A program made the translations under genes and the position numbers. A stretch of 64,000 bases of DNA from Saccharopolyspora shandongensis (GTDB taxonomy: Bacteria > Actinomycetota > Actinomycetes > Mycobacteriales > Pseudonocardiaceae), in NCBI RefSeq assembly GCF_900106995.1, contig NZ_FNOK01000002.1, positions 236,055-300,054 of the forward strand, in the 5' to 3' direction. The notes under the pieces were generated by a model. It saw only the letters and a program-made list of their open reading frames with translations, made no database searches and was not told where the DNA came from. This document shows positions 34,645 through 42,757 of this stretch, piece by piece. Positions within the stretch are counted from its first letter, which is position 1. The number at the start of each line of letters is the position of its first letter.

Positions 34645-35853
34645 TCAGGCGATGTGTCGCCCGGAGATGGCGCGGGCCACCACCAGCTGCTGGATCTGCT
34701 CGGTGCCCTCGAAGATGTCGTAGATCTTGGCGTCGCGGTGCATCCGCTCCACCGGGAACTCCCGGGTGTAGCCGTTGCCGCCGAGGATCTGGATCGCCCG
34801 CTCCGTCGCCCAGGTGGCCACCCGGCCCGCCTTGAGCTTCGACATCGAGCCCTCGCCCGCGGTGAACCCGCCGTTGCGGCCCAGCCATGCCGCCCGCCAC
34901 ACCAGCAGCCGCGCCGCGTCGATCTCCATCCGCATGTCGGCCAGCGTGAACGCGATCGACTGGTTCTCGATGATGGGCCGCCCGAAGGTCTCCCGCTGCT
35001 GCGCGTACTCCAGGGCGGTCTCGTAGGCCGCCCGCGCGATGCCGATGGCCTGCGCGCCGACGGTCGGGCGGGACAGCTCGAAGGTCTTCATCGCCGCCTG
35101 CGAGCCGGCCTTGCCGCCCTCGCGGGCGCGGGCCAGCCGCTCGTCCAGCTTCTCCTTGCCGCCCAGCAGGCAGCTGCCGGGCACCCGCACGTCGTCCAGG
35201 AACACGTCGGCGGTGTGCGAGGCGCGCAGCCCGTGCTTGCGGATCTTGCTCGGCGCCTCCAGGCCCTTGGTGCCCGGCGGCACCACGAACGCGGCCTGGC
35301 CGCGGGAGCCCAGCTCCGGGTCGACGACCGCCTGCACTACGTGCACGTTCGCGATCCCGCCGTTGGTGGCCCACGCCTTCTGGCCGTTGAGCACCCACTC
35401 GTCGGTCGCCTCGTCGTAGACCGCGCGGGTGCGCATCGCCGCGACGTCGGAACCGGCTCCGGGCTCCGACGAGCAGAACGCCGCGACCTTCGGGTCGTCC
35501 GCGTCGCCGTAGCACTGCGGCACCCACTCGGCGAGCTGGTCGGGCGTGCCCGTGGCGAAGATCCCGGCGACCGCGAGGGTGGTGCCGAAGATCGCCATGC
35601 CGATGCCGCCGTCGCCCCAGAACAGCTCCTCGTTGGCGATCGGCAGCGACAGGCCGGTGTCGTCGGCCCAGAACGTGGCCAGCGTTTCGAAGCCGTAGAG
35701 CCCGATCTTGGCGGCCTCCCGGATGATCGGCCAGGGGGTTTCCTCGCGCTCGTCCCATTCCCGCGCGGCCGGCCGGAGGGTCTGCTCGGCGAAGCCGTGC
35801 ACCCAGTCGCGCAGCTCCTGCTGTTCCTCGCTCAGTTCCAGGGAGAAAGTCAT
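34645..35853 (-). CDS. Acyl-CoA dehydrogenase
   Basis: A 402 aa FAD enzyme that introduces the alpha-beta double bond in acyl-CoA. The family order is intact: an alpha-helical N-domain, FCSSEPGAGSD and KAWATNGGIAN in the beta domain, RETFGRPIIENQSIAF, ILGGNGYTREFPVERMHRDAKI, and YDIFEGTEQIQQ, where the Glu is the catalytic base in the position used by short/medium-chain and glutaryl-CoA-like types. The ATG at 35853 is preceded by a fragment of the dispersed repeat in its 5' leader. Its neighbours (SCP2, TetR, MaoC, FabG, thiolase) point to fatty-acid or sterol side-chain oxidation. Confidence 0.93.
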   Translation of the reverse strand: MTFSLELSEEQQELRDWVHGFAEQTLRPAAREWDEREETPWPIIREAAKIGLYGFETLATFWADDTGLSLPIANEELFWGDGGIGMAIFGTTLAVAGIFATGTPDQLAEWVPQCYGDADDPKVAAFCSSEPGAGSDVAAMRTRAVYDEATDEWVLNGQKAWATNGGIANVHVVQAVVDPELGSRGQAAFVVPPGTKGLEAPSKIRKHGLRASHTADVFLDDVRVPGSCLLGGKEKLDERLARAREGGKAGSQAAMKTFELSRPTVGAQAIGIARAAYETALEYAQQRETFGRPIIENQSIAFTLADMRMEIDAARLLVWRAAWLGRNGGFTAGEGSMSKLKAGRVATWATERAIQILGGNGYTREFPVERMHRDAKIYDIFEGTEQIQQLVVARAISGRHIA

Positions 35854-35919
35854 CGCCGTCCTGTTGGTGTGTTCGCCGAGCAGCCGACCCGGCTGCTCGG
35901 CGCCTGTCTGCTCTGGTTC

Positions 35920-35980
35920 TTCGTCCTCGAGGCGGCGCAGCCGCTCGGCCCGTCCTCGCAACCGGCACCGCCGACCGTAC
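35920..35980 (+). repeat. Fragment of the dispersed structured element, copy E
   Basis: About 60 bases aligning with stem 1 and the following GCACCGCCG module of copies A-D (GCGGC, GCA loop, GCCGC, then a GGCACCGCCG block). Stem 1 is shortened by mismatches and the rest of the element is gone. It lies between the acyl-CoA dehydrogenase start and the SCP2 gene end and looks like a decayed copy. Confidence 0.6.
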
Positions 35981-35998
35981 TGCCGGGCCGGGCGAGCC

Positions 35999-36553
35999 TC
36001 AGGCCTTGGGGATCTGGAAGAGTTTCGTCAGCCCGGCGGCGAAGCCGAGATCGCCGGCAACCTTGAGCTTGCCCTTCATGAACAGCATGGGCGCCGAGGC
36101 GTTGCCGGAGGCCAGTTTCAGGAAATCCGCCGGGGGCGTCGTGATCGTCACCCGCGGCTCGTGCCGCGGGTCCTTGCTCACGGTGCACTGGCCGTCGGCC
36201 AGCACGCATTCGTAGCGCAGCAGGTCGTCTTCGGTGCCGATCCGCCACCGCACCACGGCCTCGATCGAGCTGGCCTTCTCGGCCTTGTAGTGCTCGCCCA
36301 TCCGCCGGAACACCTCGTCTAGGATGCGTTCGCGCAGTTCGGGGCGCTCCATCACGGCTTCGATCTGGGCGTCGGAGGCGCGCGAGATCAGCCGCGCGAA
36401 CTGCTCCGGCCGCAGCGCGCTCAGGTCGACCGGGGTGCCGCTGCCGGCGATCTCGGAGGCGGCTTCGAGCAGCGCGACGAACTCTTCCTTGCCGACCTTC
36501 TTGGGGTCGACCTCGCCGAGGGCCGCGATCGGGTCGGTCTCGGGTTGGGGCAT
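35999..36553 (-). CDS. SCP2 sterol-binding domain protein
   Basis: A 184 aa protein. After a helical region (about 1-95, with VDLSALRPEQFARLIS and RERILDEVFRRMGEHY), residues about 100-184 form an SCP2-like lipid-binding pocket: VVRWRIGTEDDLLRYECVL, DPRVTITTPPADFLKLASG and LFMKGKLKVAGDLGFAAGLTKLF. Such proteins carry lipids or acyl-CoA to enzymes. I chose the ATG at 36553, preceded by GGAGGTG. Fifteen bases before it lies a palindrome that matches the one in front of fabG4/fadA2, so it probably belongs to the same TetR regulon. Confidence 0.88.
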   Translation of the reverse strand: MPQPETDPIAALGEVDPKKVGKEEFVALLEAASEIAGSGTPVDLSALRPEQFARLISRASDAQIEAVMERPELRERILDEVFRRMGEHYKAEKASSIEAVVRWRIGTEDDLLRYECVLADGQCTVSKDPRHEPRVTITTPPADFLKLASGNASAPMLFMKGKLKVAGDLGFAAGLTKLFQIPKA

Positions 36554-36567
36554 CGGTGCCACCTCCA

Positions 36568-36585
36568 TTACCTACTCGTGAGTAA
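36568..36585. promoter_or_regulatory. Candidate TetR operator 1 (SCP2 promoter)
   Basis: TTACCTACTCGTGAGTAA has the inverted pair TACTC/GAGTA. Aligned over 20 positions with operator 2 at 39592-39611 it shares about 16 bases (consensus T-ACCTACyCGyGrGTAAG). It sits just before the SCP2 gene and 90 bases from the divergent tetR gene. Confidence 0.75.
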
Positions 36586-36674
36586 GACTACGTTCGAGTA
36601 GGTTCGAAGGCAAGCGGGTGCAGCGGATCGGATCTGATCTAGCCTGACCGGAAAAGACCAGCGTAAGAGGTGAG

Positions 36675-37328
36675 ATGGTCGATCGTCAGGACAACGGCCG
36701 CCCCCGGTCGCGGCGCCTGCCGCGGGCGGTTCGCGAGCGGCAGATCCTGGACGCCGCGGTCGAGGTGTTCGCCACGCACGGCTTCCACACCGCGTCGATG
36801 GACGAGATCTCTGAGGTCGCGGGCATCTCCAAGCCGATGCTCTACGCCTACCTCGGTGCCAAGGACGAGCTGTTCGTCGCCTGCATCCGGCGGGAGGCGG
36901 CCCGGCTGATCGAGGCGATCAGCACGGCCGTCGAAGCCGGGCTCAGCCCGGACGAGCAGCTGTGGCGCGGCCTGCAGGTGTTCTTCGAGTACGTGCACCA
37001 CAACCAGGCGGGCTGGACGGTGCTGCACCGGCAGGCGAACCTGCAGGGCGAGCCGTTCGTCTCGGAGCTGGTGGAGTGGCGGGAGCGGGCGACCAGCCTG
37101 ATCGCGGCGCTGCTGGCGCAGGCGACCGCCGGATCGGCGCAGCCGATGCAGGCGGAGCAGACCGAGCCGTTCGCGGTGGCCCTGGTCGGGGCCGGCGAGT
37201 CGCTGGTGGAGTGGTGGTTCCAGCATCCCGAGCACACCGCCGAGGGGATGGCGATGCGCCTGATGAACATGGTCTGGATGGGCTTCGGCGACCTCGTCGA
37301 AGGCCGCTCCTGGACGCCAGGCTCCTAG
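36675..37328 (+). CDS. TetR-family transcriptional regulator of lipid genes
   Basis: A 217 aa repressor. The helix-turn-helix (residues about 18-65) reads RERQILDAAVEVFATHGFHTASMDEISEVAGISKPMLYAYLGAKDELF; the rest is helical and probably binds an acyl-CoA or similar ligand. The ATG follows AAGAGGTGAG. It is divergent from the SCP2 gene and precedes the convergent MaoC-FabG4 pair. Matching palindromes at 36568 and 39592 are its most likely targets, which would put SCP2, fabG4-MaoC and the thiolase under one switch (inference). In mycobacteria comparable TetR proteins govern fatty-acid genes. Confidence 0.92.
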   Translation: MVDRQDNGRPRSRRLPRAVRERQILDAAVEVFATHGFHTASMDEISEVAGISKPMLYAYLGAKDELFVACIRREAARLIEAISTAVEAGLSPDEQLWRGLQVFFEYVHHNQAGWTVLHRQANLQGEPFVSELVEWRERATSLIAALLAQATAGSAQPMQAEQTEPFAVALVGAGESLVEWWFQHPEHTAEGMAMRLMNMVWMGFGDLVEGRSWTPGS

Positions 37329-37341
37329 CGGTCCGCGGGCG

Positions 37342-38181
37342 TCAGCGGATCCGGCCGAGCAGGTGGGGTTTTCCGGAGCGGGCGTGGAGGGCGAAGTTCC
37401 AGCCCTCGTCCGGCCTGCTCAGCGTGAAGTCCACTGTGGACGGGAGTAGTAGCGGCTTGCGGAACTCGACGTCCACCGAGTACGCGTCCGGCAGCCGCTC
37501 CGCGAACGCCGCCAGGCAGCGGGCCTTCGACCACATGCCGTGCGCGATCGCCCGCGGGAACCCGAAAGCCTTGGCGGTCAGCGGATGCAGGTGGATCGGG
37601 TTGCGGTCCCCGGAAACCGCCGCATACCGCCGCCCGGTGTCGCCCGCCACCCGCCAGGTCGCCATCGGCTCCCCGGCCGGCTCCGACGCCGCGGACCGCT
37701 CCGCCGCCTCGCCGTGCTCCGGCGCGCCGCCGCGCCGGAGGTAGGTGCTGACCTCCCGCCACACCACCTCGTCGCCCGCGCTGGTCTCCGTGATGACGTC
37801 GAACTGCCGTCCCTTCGGGTGCGGGCGCAGGTCGGCCACCCGGACCCGCTGCGTCAGCACGTCGGTGACCAGCAGCGGGCGCTCCTGGCGGATCGTGTTG
37901 GCCACGTGCACCAGCCCGACCAGCGGGAACGGGAAACCCGGATCGGTCATCAGCCGCACCGACAGCGGGAACGACAGCACGTGCGGGTAGGTGATCGGGA
38001 GCTCGTCGCGCAGCCCGAACCCGCACACCCGGTCGTACTCGGCGAGCCGATCGCGGTCGATCTCGATGTCGCGGCGCAGGTACTCGGTGTCCGGCAGGCT
38101 GTCGCCGCGCCGGGTCGGCCCGGTCGCGACCGCCTTGAGGTACAGCGCGGAAAGCTTCGGTGCAGTGCTCAGTTCCGGCAT
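37342..38181 (-). CDS. MaoC-like (R)-hydratase / 3-hydroxyacyl thioester dehydratase, HtdX-like
   Basis: A 279 aa double hot-dog protein. The C-terminal half carries the hydratase motif DRNPIHLHPLTAKAFGFPRAIAHGMWSKA, with Asp and His in the usual spacing; the N-terminal half (residues 30-150) keeps the fold but lacks that motif. It resembles mycobacterial HtdX (Rv0241c), which lies beside fabG4 there, as here. It hydrates or dehydrates 2-enoyl/3-hydroxyacyl thioesters. The gene starts 28 bases after fabG4, in the same direction, forming a probable operon. The ATG has only weak SD sequence. Confidence 0.9.
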   Translation of the reverse strand: MPELSTAPKLSALYLKAVATGPTRRGDSLPDTEYLRRDIEIDRDRLAEYDRVCGFGLRDELPITYPHVLSFPLSVRLMTDPGFPFPLVGLVHVANTIRQERPLLVTDVLTQRVRVADLRPHPKGRQFDVITETSAGDEVVWREVSTYLRRGGAPEHGEAAERSAASEPAGEPMATWRVAGDTGRRYAAVSGDRNPIHLHPLTAKAFGFPRAIAHGMWSKARCLAAFAERLPDAYSVDVEFRKPLLLPSTVDFTLSRPDEGWNFALHARSGKPHLLGRIR

Positions 38182-38208
38182 CGCGGGGTTTCCGTTCCGT
38201 CGAGTGGA

Positions 38209-39546
38209 TCAGGCGCCGAGGAGGCTCTGGCCGCAGACCCGGACCACGTTGCCGTTCACCCCGGCCGACGCCGGGTCGGCGAACCAGGCGATGGTCTCCG
38301 CGACGTCCACCGGCAGCCCGCCCTGGGACATGCTGTTCATCCGGCGGCCCGCCTCGCGCACGAACAGCGGGATGGCCGCGGTCATCTTGGTCTCGATGAA
38401 GCCCGGCGCGACCGCGTTGATGGTGGCGCCGCGGCTCGCCGCGATCCCGGCGGTGGACCGCACGTGCCCGATCACGCCGGCCTTGGACGCCGCGTAGTTG
38501 CCCTGCCCGACGTTGCCCGCGATGCCGCTGATCGAGGCGACGCCGATGATCCGCCCGCCGGGCCGCAGCGGCGAGCCGTCGGCGAGCAGTAGTTCGTTGA
38601 TCCGCTCCTGGGCGGTCAGGTTCACCGCGAGCACCGCGTCCCACTGTTGCGACGTCATCCGGCCGATCGTCTTGTCCCGCGTGATGCCCGCGTTGTGCAC
38701 CACGACGTCCAGCCCGCCGTGGCGCTGCGCGAAGTGCTCCTCGATCCGGTTGGGCGCGTCGTCGGCGGTGATGTCCAGCTGCAGCGTCGAGCCGCCGATG
38801 CGGTTGGCGACCTTGGCGAGGTCGCCGCCCTGCGCGGGCACGTCCAGGCACACCACGTGTGCGCCGTCGCGCGCGAGGGTCTCCGCGATCGCCTCGCCGA
38901 TGCCCCGCGATGCGCCGGTGACCAGGGCGATCTTGTCGTGCAGCGGGCTCTTCCGGTCGACCTCCGGCACTTCCGCCGGGCCGATCCGGATCACCTGCCC
39001 GGAGACGTACGCGGACTTCGACGAGAGCAGGAACCGCAGCGTCGAGTCGAGCGCGTCCTCTGCTCCCCTGGCGACGTAGACCAGCTGCGCGGTCGCGCCG
39101 CGCTTGAGTTCCTTGCCCGCCGAGCGAACGAAGCCTTCGAGCGCGCGCTGCGCGGTGTGCGCGCGTGGGTCCTGCTGCTCTTCAGGCGGTGCGCCGAGCA
39201 CGATCACCCGGCCGCAGCGGTCGGTCTGGCGGATAGTCGGGCCGAAGAACTCGCGCAGCTCGCGCAGCTGCTCGCTGCTCTCGATGCCGGTCGCGTCGAA
39301 GATCAGCCCCGAGTAGCGCTCGCCCTCGGCCGGTGTCTGGTGGGCCTGGGCGTGAACGTCCTCGAGCGTCGTCGCGATCGCGTCGCCGAGCCGTCCGCCG
39401 GGCGCGGCGCCGACCAGCACCGGGCCGCTGACCACGGGGTCGCCGGGACGGTAGCGGCGCAGCGGCGTCGGCGCGGGCAGGCCGAGCCGCTTGACGACCT
39501 GCCGCCCGATCGGGGACAGGGTGAACTGCTGGTACCGGTCGGCCAT
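38209..39546 (-). CDS. fabG4: Two-domain 3-oxoacyl-thioester reductase, FabG4-like
   Basis: A 445 aa SDR enzyme with an extra N-terminal domain (about 1-200), as in mycobacterial FabG4 (Rv0242c). The C-terminal SDR half has TGASRGIG (210-217), HNAG (284-287), the catalytic Tyr351 and Lys355 in YAASK, and a Ser around 340. It reduces 3-oxoacyl-CoA or -ACP with NAD(P)H. The upstream gap to the thiolase is 105 bp and contains candidate TetR operator 2. Together with the MaoC protein and the thiolase it forms a module that can shorten or lengthen acyl chains. Confidence 0.93.
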   Translation of the reverse strand: MADRYQQFTLSPIGRQVVKRLGLPAPTPLRRYRPGDPVVSGPVLVGAAPGGRLGDAIATTLEDVHAQAHQTPAEGERYSGLIFDATGIESSEQLRELREFFGPTIRQTDRCGRVIVLGAPPEEQQDPRAHTAQRALEGFVRSAGKELKRGATAQLVYVARGAEDALDSTLRFLLSSKSAYVSGQVIRIGPAEVPEVDRKSPLHDKIALVTGASRGIGEAIAETLARDGAHVVCLDVPAQGGDLAKVANRIGGSTLQLDITADDAPNRIEEHFAQRHGGLDVVVHNAGITRDKTIGRMTSQQWDAVLAVNLTAQERINELLLADGSPLRPGGRIIGVASISGIAGNVGQGNYAASKAGVIGHVRSTAGIAASRGATINAVAPGFIETKMTAAIPLFVREAGRRMNSMSQGGLPVDVAETIAWFADPASAGVNGNVVRVCGQSLLGA

Positions 39547-39591
39547 GTGGACACTCCAGCGGGTTTGGGGCGCGAAGTTCGCTCGACGTCT

Positions 39592-39611
39592 AACCTACCC
39601 GCGGGTAAGTT
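39592..39611. promoter_or_regulatory. Candidate TetR operator 2 (fabG4 / thiolase divergent promoter)
   Basis: The core TACCCGCGGGTA (39596-39607) is a perfect 12-bp palindrome, extended to AAC...GTT at the edges. It matches operator 1 at about 16 of 20 positions. Located 45 bases from both divergent start codons, it can control both directions. Confidence 0.78.
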
Positions 39612-39651
39612 AGGTTGCCAGAGAGCATCGCATCAACTAGGGAGTCAGGCC

Positions 39652-40929
39652 ATGGCCACCGTTCGGCGAGTAGCGATCATCGGCGGCAACCGGATTCCGT
39701 TCGCCCGGTCCGGCGGCCCCTACGCCCGCGCCTCCAACCAGGACATGCTCACCGCGGCCCTGGACGGGCTGATCGCGCGGTTCGGGCTGCAGGGCGAACG
39801 GCTCGGCGAGTTCGTCGCCGGGGCGGTGCTGAAGCACAGCCGCGACTTCAACCTGGCGCGCGAGACCGTGCTGGGCTCCAGGCTCGACCCGCGCACGCCC
39901 GCCCACGACGTGCAGATGGCCTGCGCGACCGGGCTGGAGAGCGTGGTGTCGGTGGCGAACAAGATCGCCCTCGGCCAGCTCGACGTCGGCATCGCCGGCG
40001 GCGTCGACTCGGCCAGCGACGCGCCGATCGCGGTCAACGAGGACCTGCGCCGCGTCCTGCTGCGGGCCAACCACGCCAGGTCCGCGGCCGGCCGGTTGAA
40101 GGCGCTGGCCGGCGTCCGGCCGCAGCACGTCGTGCCGGAGATCCCGCGCAACGCCGAACCCCGCACCGGGCTTTCGATGGGCGAGCACGCCGCGAAGACC
40201 GCGCTGGCCTGGGAGATCGGTCGCGAGGAGCAGGACGAGCTGGCCGCGCGCAGCCACCAGCGGCTCGCCGCCGCCTACGACCGCGGCTTCTTCGACGACC
40301 TGATCACGTCCTTCCAGGGCCAGGCCCGGGACCAGAACCTGCGGCCGGACAGCTCGGTGGAGAAGCTCGCCAAGCTCAAGCCGGTGTTCGGCCGCGGCGA
40401 GGGCGCGACCATGACGGCGGGCAACTCGACGCCGCTGACCGACGGCGCGTCCACCGTGCTGCTCGCCAGCGAGGAGTGGGCTGAGCAGCGGCGGCTGCCG
40501 GTGCTGGCCTACCTCGGCGAGGTGGTGTCCGGCGCGGTCGACCACGTCAGCGGCGACGACGGCCTGCTGATGGCCCCGGCCTATGCGGTGCCGAAGCTGC
40601 TCGACCGGACGGGCCTGGGGCTGGGCGACTTCGACTTCTACGAGGTGCACGAGGCGTTCGCCTCGCAGGTGCTGGCGACCCTGAAGGCCTGGCAGGACCC
40701 GGAGTTCTGCAAGGACCGGCTCGGCCGGGCCGAGCCGGTGGGCGAGATCGACCCGGCGAAGCTCAACGTCAACGGCTCGTCCCTGGCGGCGGGCCACCCG
40801 TTCGCGGCAACGGGCGGCCGGATCGTCGCGACCCTGGCGAAGCTGCTCGCGGAGAAGGGCTCGGGCCGGGGCCTGATCTCGATCTGCGCGGCGGGCGGCC
40901 AAGGCATGACGGCCATCCTCGAACGCTGA
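39652..40929 (+). CDS. fadA2: Acetyl-CoA C-acetyltransferase (thiolase), FadA2-like
   Basis: A 425 aa thiolase. The nucleophilic Cys91 is in MACATGLES, the second-half catalytic His in SSLAAGHPFAATGGR, and the C-terminal Cys in SICAAGGQGM. It cleaves 3-oxoacyl-CoA or condenses acetyl-CoA. It is divergent from fabG4 as Rv0243 is from Rv0242c. The ATG at 39652 follows GGAG. A hairpin at 40956-40977 follows the stop. Bases 38647 onward are open in this frame but that part is antisense to fabG4, so it was not used. Confidence 0.93.
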   Translation: MATVRRVAIIGGNRIPFARSGGPYARASNQDMLTAALDGLIARFGLQGERLGEFVAGAVLKHSRDFNLARETVLGSRLDPRTPAHDVQMACATGLESVVSVANKIALGQLDVGIAGGVDSASDAPIAVNEDLRRVLLRANHARSAAGRLKALAGVRPQHVVPEIPRNAEPRTGLSMGEHAAKTALAWEIGREEQDELAARSHQRLAAAYDRGFFDDLITSFQGQARDQNLRPDSSVEKLAKLKPVFGRGEGATMTAGNSTPLTDGASTVLLASEEWAEQRRLPVLAYLGEVVSGAVDHVSGDDGLLMAPAYAVPKLLDRTGLGLGDFDFYEVHEAFASQVLATLKAWQDPEFCKDRLGRAEPVGEIDPAKLNVNGSSLAAGHPFAATGGRIVATLAKLLAEKGSGRGLISICAAGGQGMTAILER

Positions 40930-40955
40930 CCGACGCACACCTGGCACGGACCCCC

Positions 40956-40977
40956 CCCGATTCCAGGCGAAATCGGG
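40956..40977. terminator. Short hairpin after the thiolase gene
   Basis: CCCGATT (40956-40962) pairs with AATCGGG (40971-40977) with an 8-base loop, 27 bases after the stop. It is preceded by a run of eight C. There is no T-run. Confidence 0.55.
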
Positions 40978-41094
40978 AAGGCCCAACGCCAGGCCGGGAG
41001 TGCCCGGCAGCCGGGAGGGCACGGATCTTCCAGGGGCGTTTCAGCGTGGTGCGCAGGCACGTGTGGGACGTGGCCGCCCCGGGCGTGGTGTGGG

Positions 41095-41110
41095 GATTTC
41101 GCGCGAAATC
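41095..41110. other. 16-bp palindrome GATTTCGCGCGAAATC
   Basis: A perfect 16-bp palindrome in the 314-bp gap between the thiolase and the CoA-transferase. Its core TTTCGCGCGAAA is identical to those at 57267-57280 and 57308-57321. It resembles parS in size and symmetry, with CGCG in place of the central ACGT, and may bind a related protein. The rest of the gap shows no gene. Confidence 0.6.
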
Positions 41111-41243
41111 GCCATCGGTGTCAGGCGTCGGGCGCGAGCCGGGTGGAGCCATTTCGAAACGGGTTCTTGGCCAAGATCGGGGATCTCCAGAGCTGGGGTG
41201 CGAATCTTCTGGTTTCGGGCGGGATCGGGGATTCCGGGGTTCG

Positions 41244-42553
41244 TCACCAGCGGGGTTCGTCGGTGCCGTAGGCGTGGATGGTGTGCCAGGTCAGGGGTCT
41301 TCCGTCGATCCGGCCGGGCGGGGCGACCGCGGTGATCCGGCCGTCCGGCGAGTCGAGTTCGGTCAGCCAGGGCTCGGCGCCCGCCGGGACCGGCGGACGT
41401 TCCGCGCGCGGTCGGCCGAGAGCCAGTGCGCGGTCCGGGCCAGGGAGAGTTCGCGGAGCCAGGTGCCGCCCGCCTCGGACTGCCGCCGCAGGCCGTCGAG
41501 CACCGCCGCCGCGCAGAGGTAGCCGGTGCCGTGGTCGAGCAGCTGGCAGGGCAGCGCGCCCGGTCCGTCCGATGTGGACTCGATGGTGGCGATTCCGGAG
41601 GCCGCCTGCACGATGCTGTCGAAACCGCGCCGCTCGCCCCACGGCCCGGCCGTTCCCCAGGCCGACAGCGAGACCACCACCAGGCCCGGATGCCGTTCGG
41701 CGAGCTCCTCGGCGCCGAGCCCGAAGCGGCGGAGCGCGCCCGGCCGGTAGCCGTGCACGAGCACATCGGCCCCGGCCAGCAGTTCGTGAAGCAGCGCAAG
41801 GCCTTCCGGCGTACCGGCGTCGAGCATGGCGGTGCGCTTGTCGAGCAGCGTGTCGTAGCTGCCGGGGCGTTCCGGGCGGTGCGGCGGGTCGATGCGCAGC
41901 ACGTCCGCGCCGAGCGCTGCGAGGAAGCGGGTGCACACCGGCCCGGCGATCACCCGAGTCAGGTCGAGCACCCGGAGCCGGTCTCCCCTGCTCCTCGGCG
42001 CGGCGTCGCCGATCCGGCTCGTCCCGACGAGCGGCTGCGCCGCGACGGCCCGACCCGGCGGCTCGGCCAGCCATTCCTGCGGAGTGCGCACGGCGGCGGC
42101 GATCCCACCGGCCTCGACCACGCGTGATTCCGCCTCGCGCGTCGGGAGTTCCCCGATCGCCGACGCCACGGCCGCGACGTCATCGGGCGTGCCGAGCGCG
42201 CGCACCAGCGCTTCGCGGTGCCAGGGGTAGTTGCCGTGCGTGCGTACCCAGCCGTCCGCGGTCCGCCAGAACCGCGACATCGGCGCGAAGCCGTCCAGCG
42301 GCGGCTCGCCGTCGAGCCGGAGGTGCGCCTCGCTGCGCATCGCGGCGGCGACGTGCCCGGTCGCGAGCTCGACGGGCCGCCGGGTCGACGCGAGCAGCGC
42401 CGCGCCGACGCAGGCGATCGCGGTGTCTTCCACCGGCAGCCGGGATCCGAGGTGCCCGAGGCCGCCCGTCACGGCCAGTTCGGTGGGATCGCGATCGACG
42501 CCGAGCGCGCCCAGCGCTTCGGACAGCGGCTCTCGCCAGGACTCCGTAGCCAT
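41244..42553 (-). pseudogene. Class III CoA-transferase (CaiB/BaiF) gene with a C-terminal frameshift
   Basis: The frame opened by the ATG at 42553 reads a CaiB/BaiF protein (DLTRVIAGPVCTRFLAALGADVLRID, DVLVHGYRPGALRRFGLG, CQLLDHGTGYLCAAAVL), then loses the family sequence after WLSADRAR and stops at 41363. Removing one CG from the run CGCGCGCG at 41403-41410 restores ERPPVPAGAEPWLTELDSPDG and a normal end at 41244. So a two-base slippage insertion, or a sequencing error, has cut about 55 residues and put 10 foreign ones in their place. The protein of 396 aa may still fold. Such enzymes move CoA between carboxylic acids; the N-terminal half here lacks the usual catalytic Asp context. Confidence 0.8.
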
Positions 42554-42757
42554 GGCCAGATCCTCGGTGCTCGGAGCGGCCGCCGCAGCAGACCCGGCCG
42601 AAGATCACAGGCCGGCGACCAGCAGGATTCGCGAGTATCGCTCCATCTAGTGTCTTGCCTGGACAGACCGATATTCGTCGAGTCGACGGGAACACGCCCA
42701 TCGCGGTTTCTCGCCGAATATCGAATCAGCGCTAGACGACTGGATAAAGTCCGAGGA

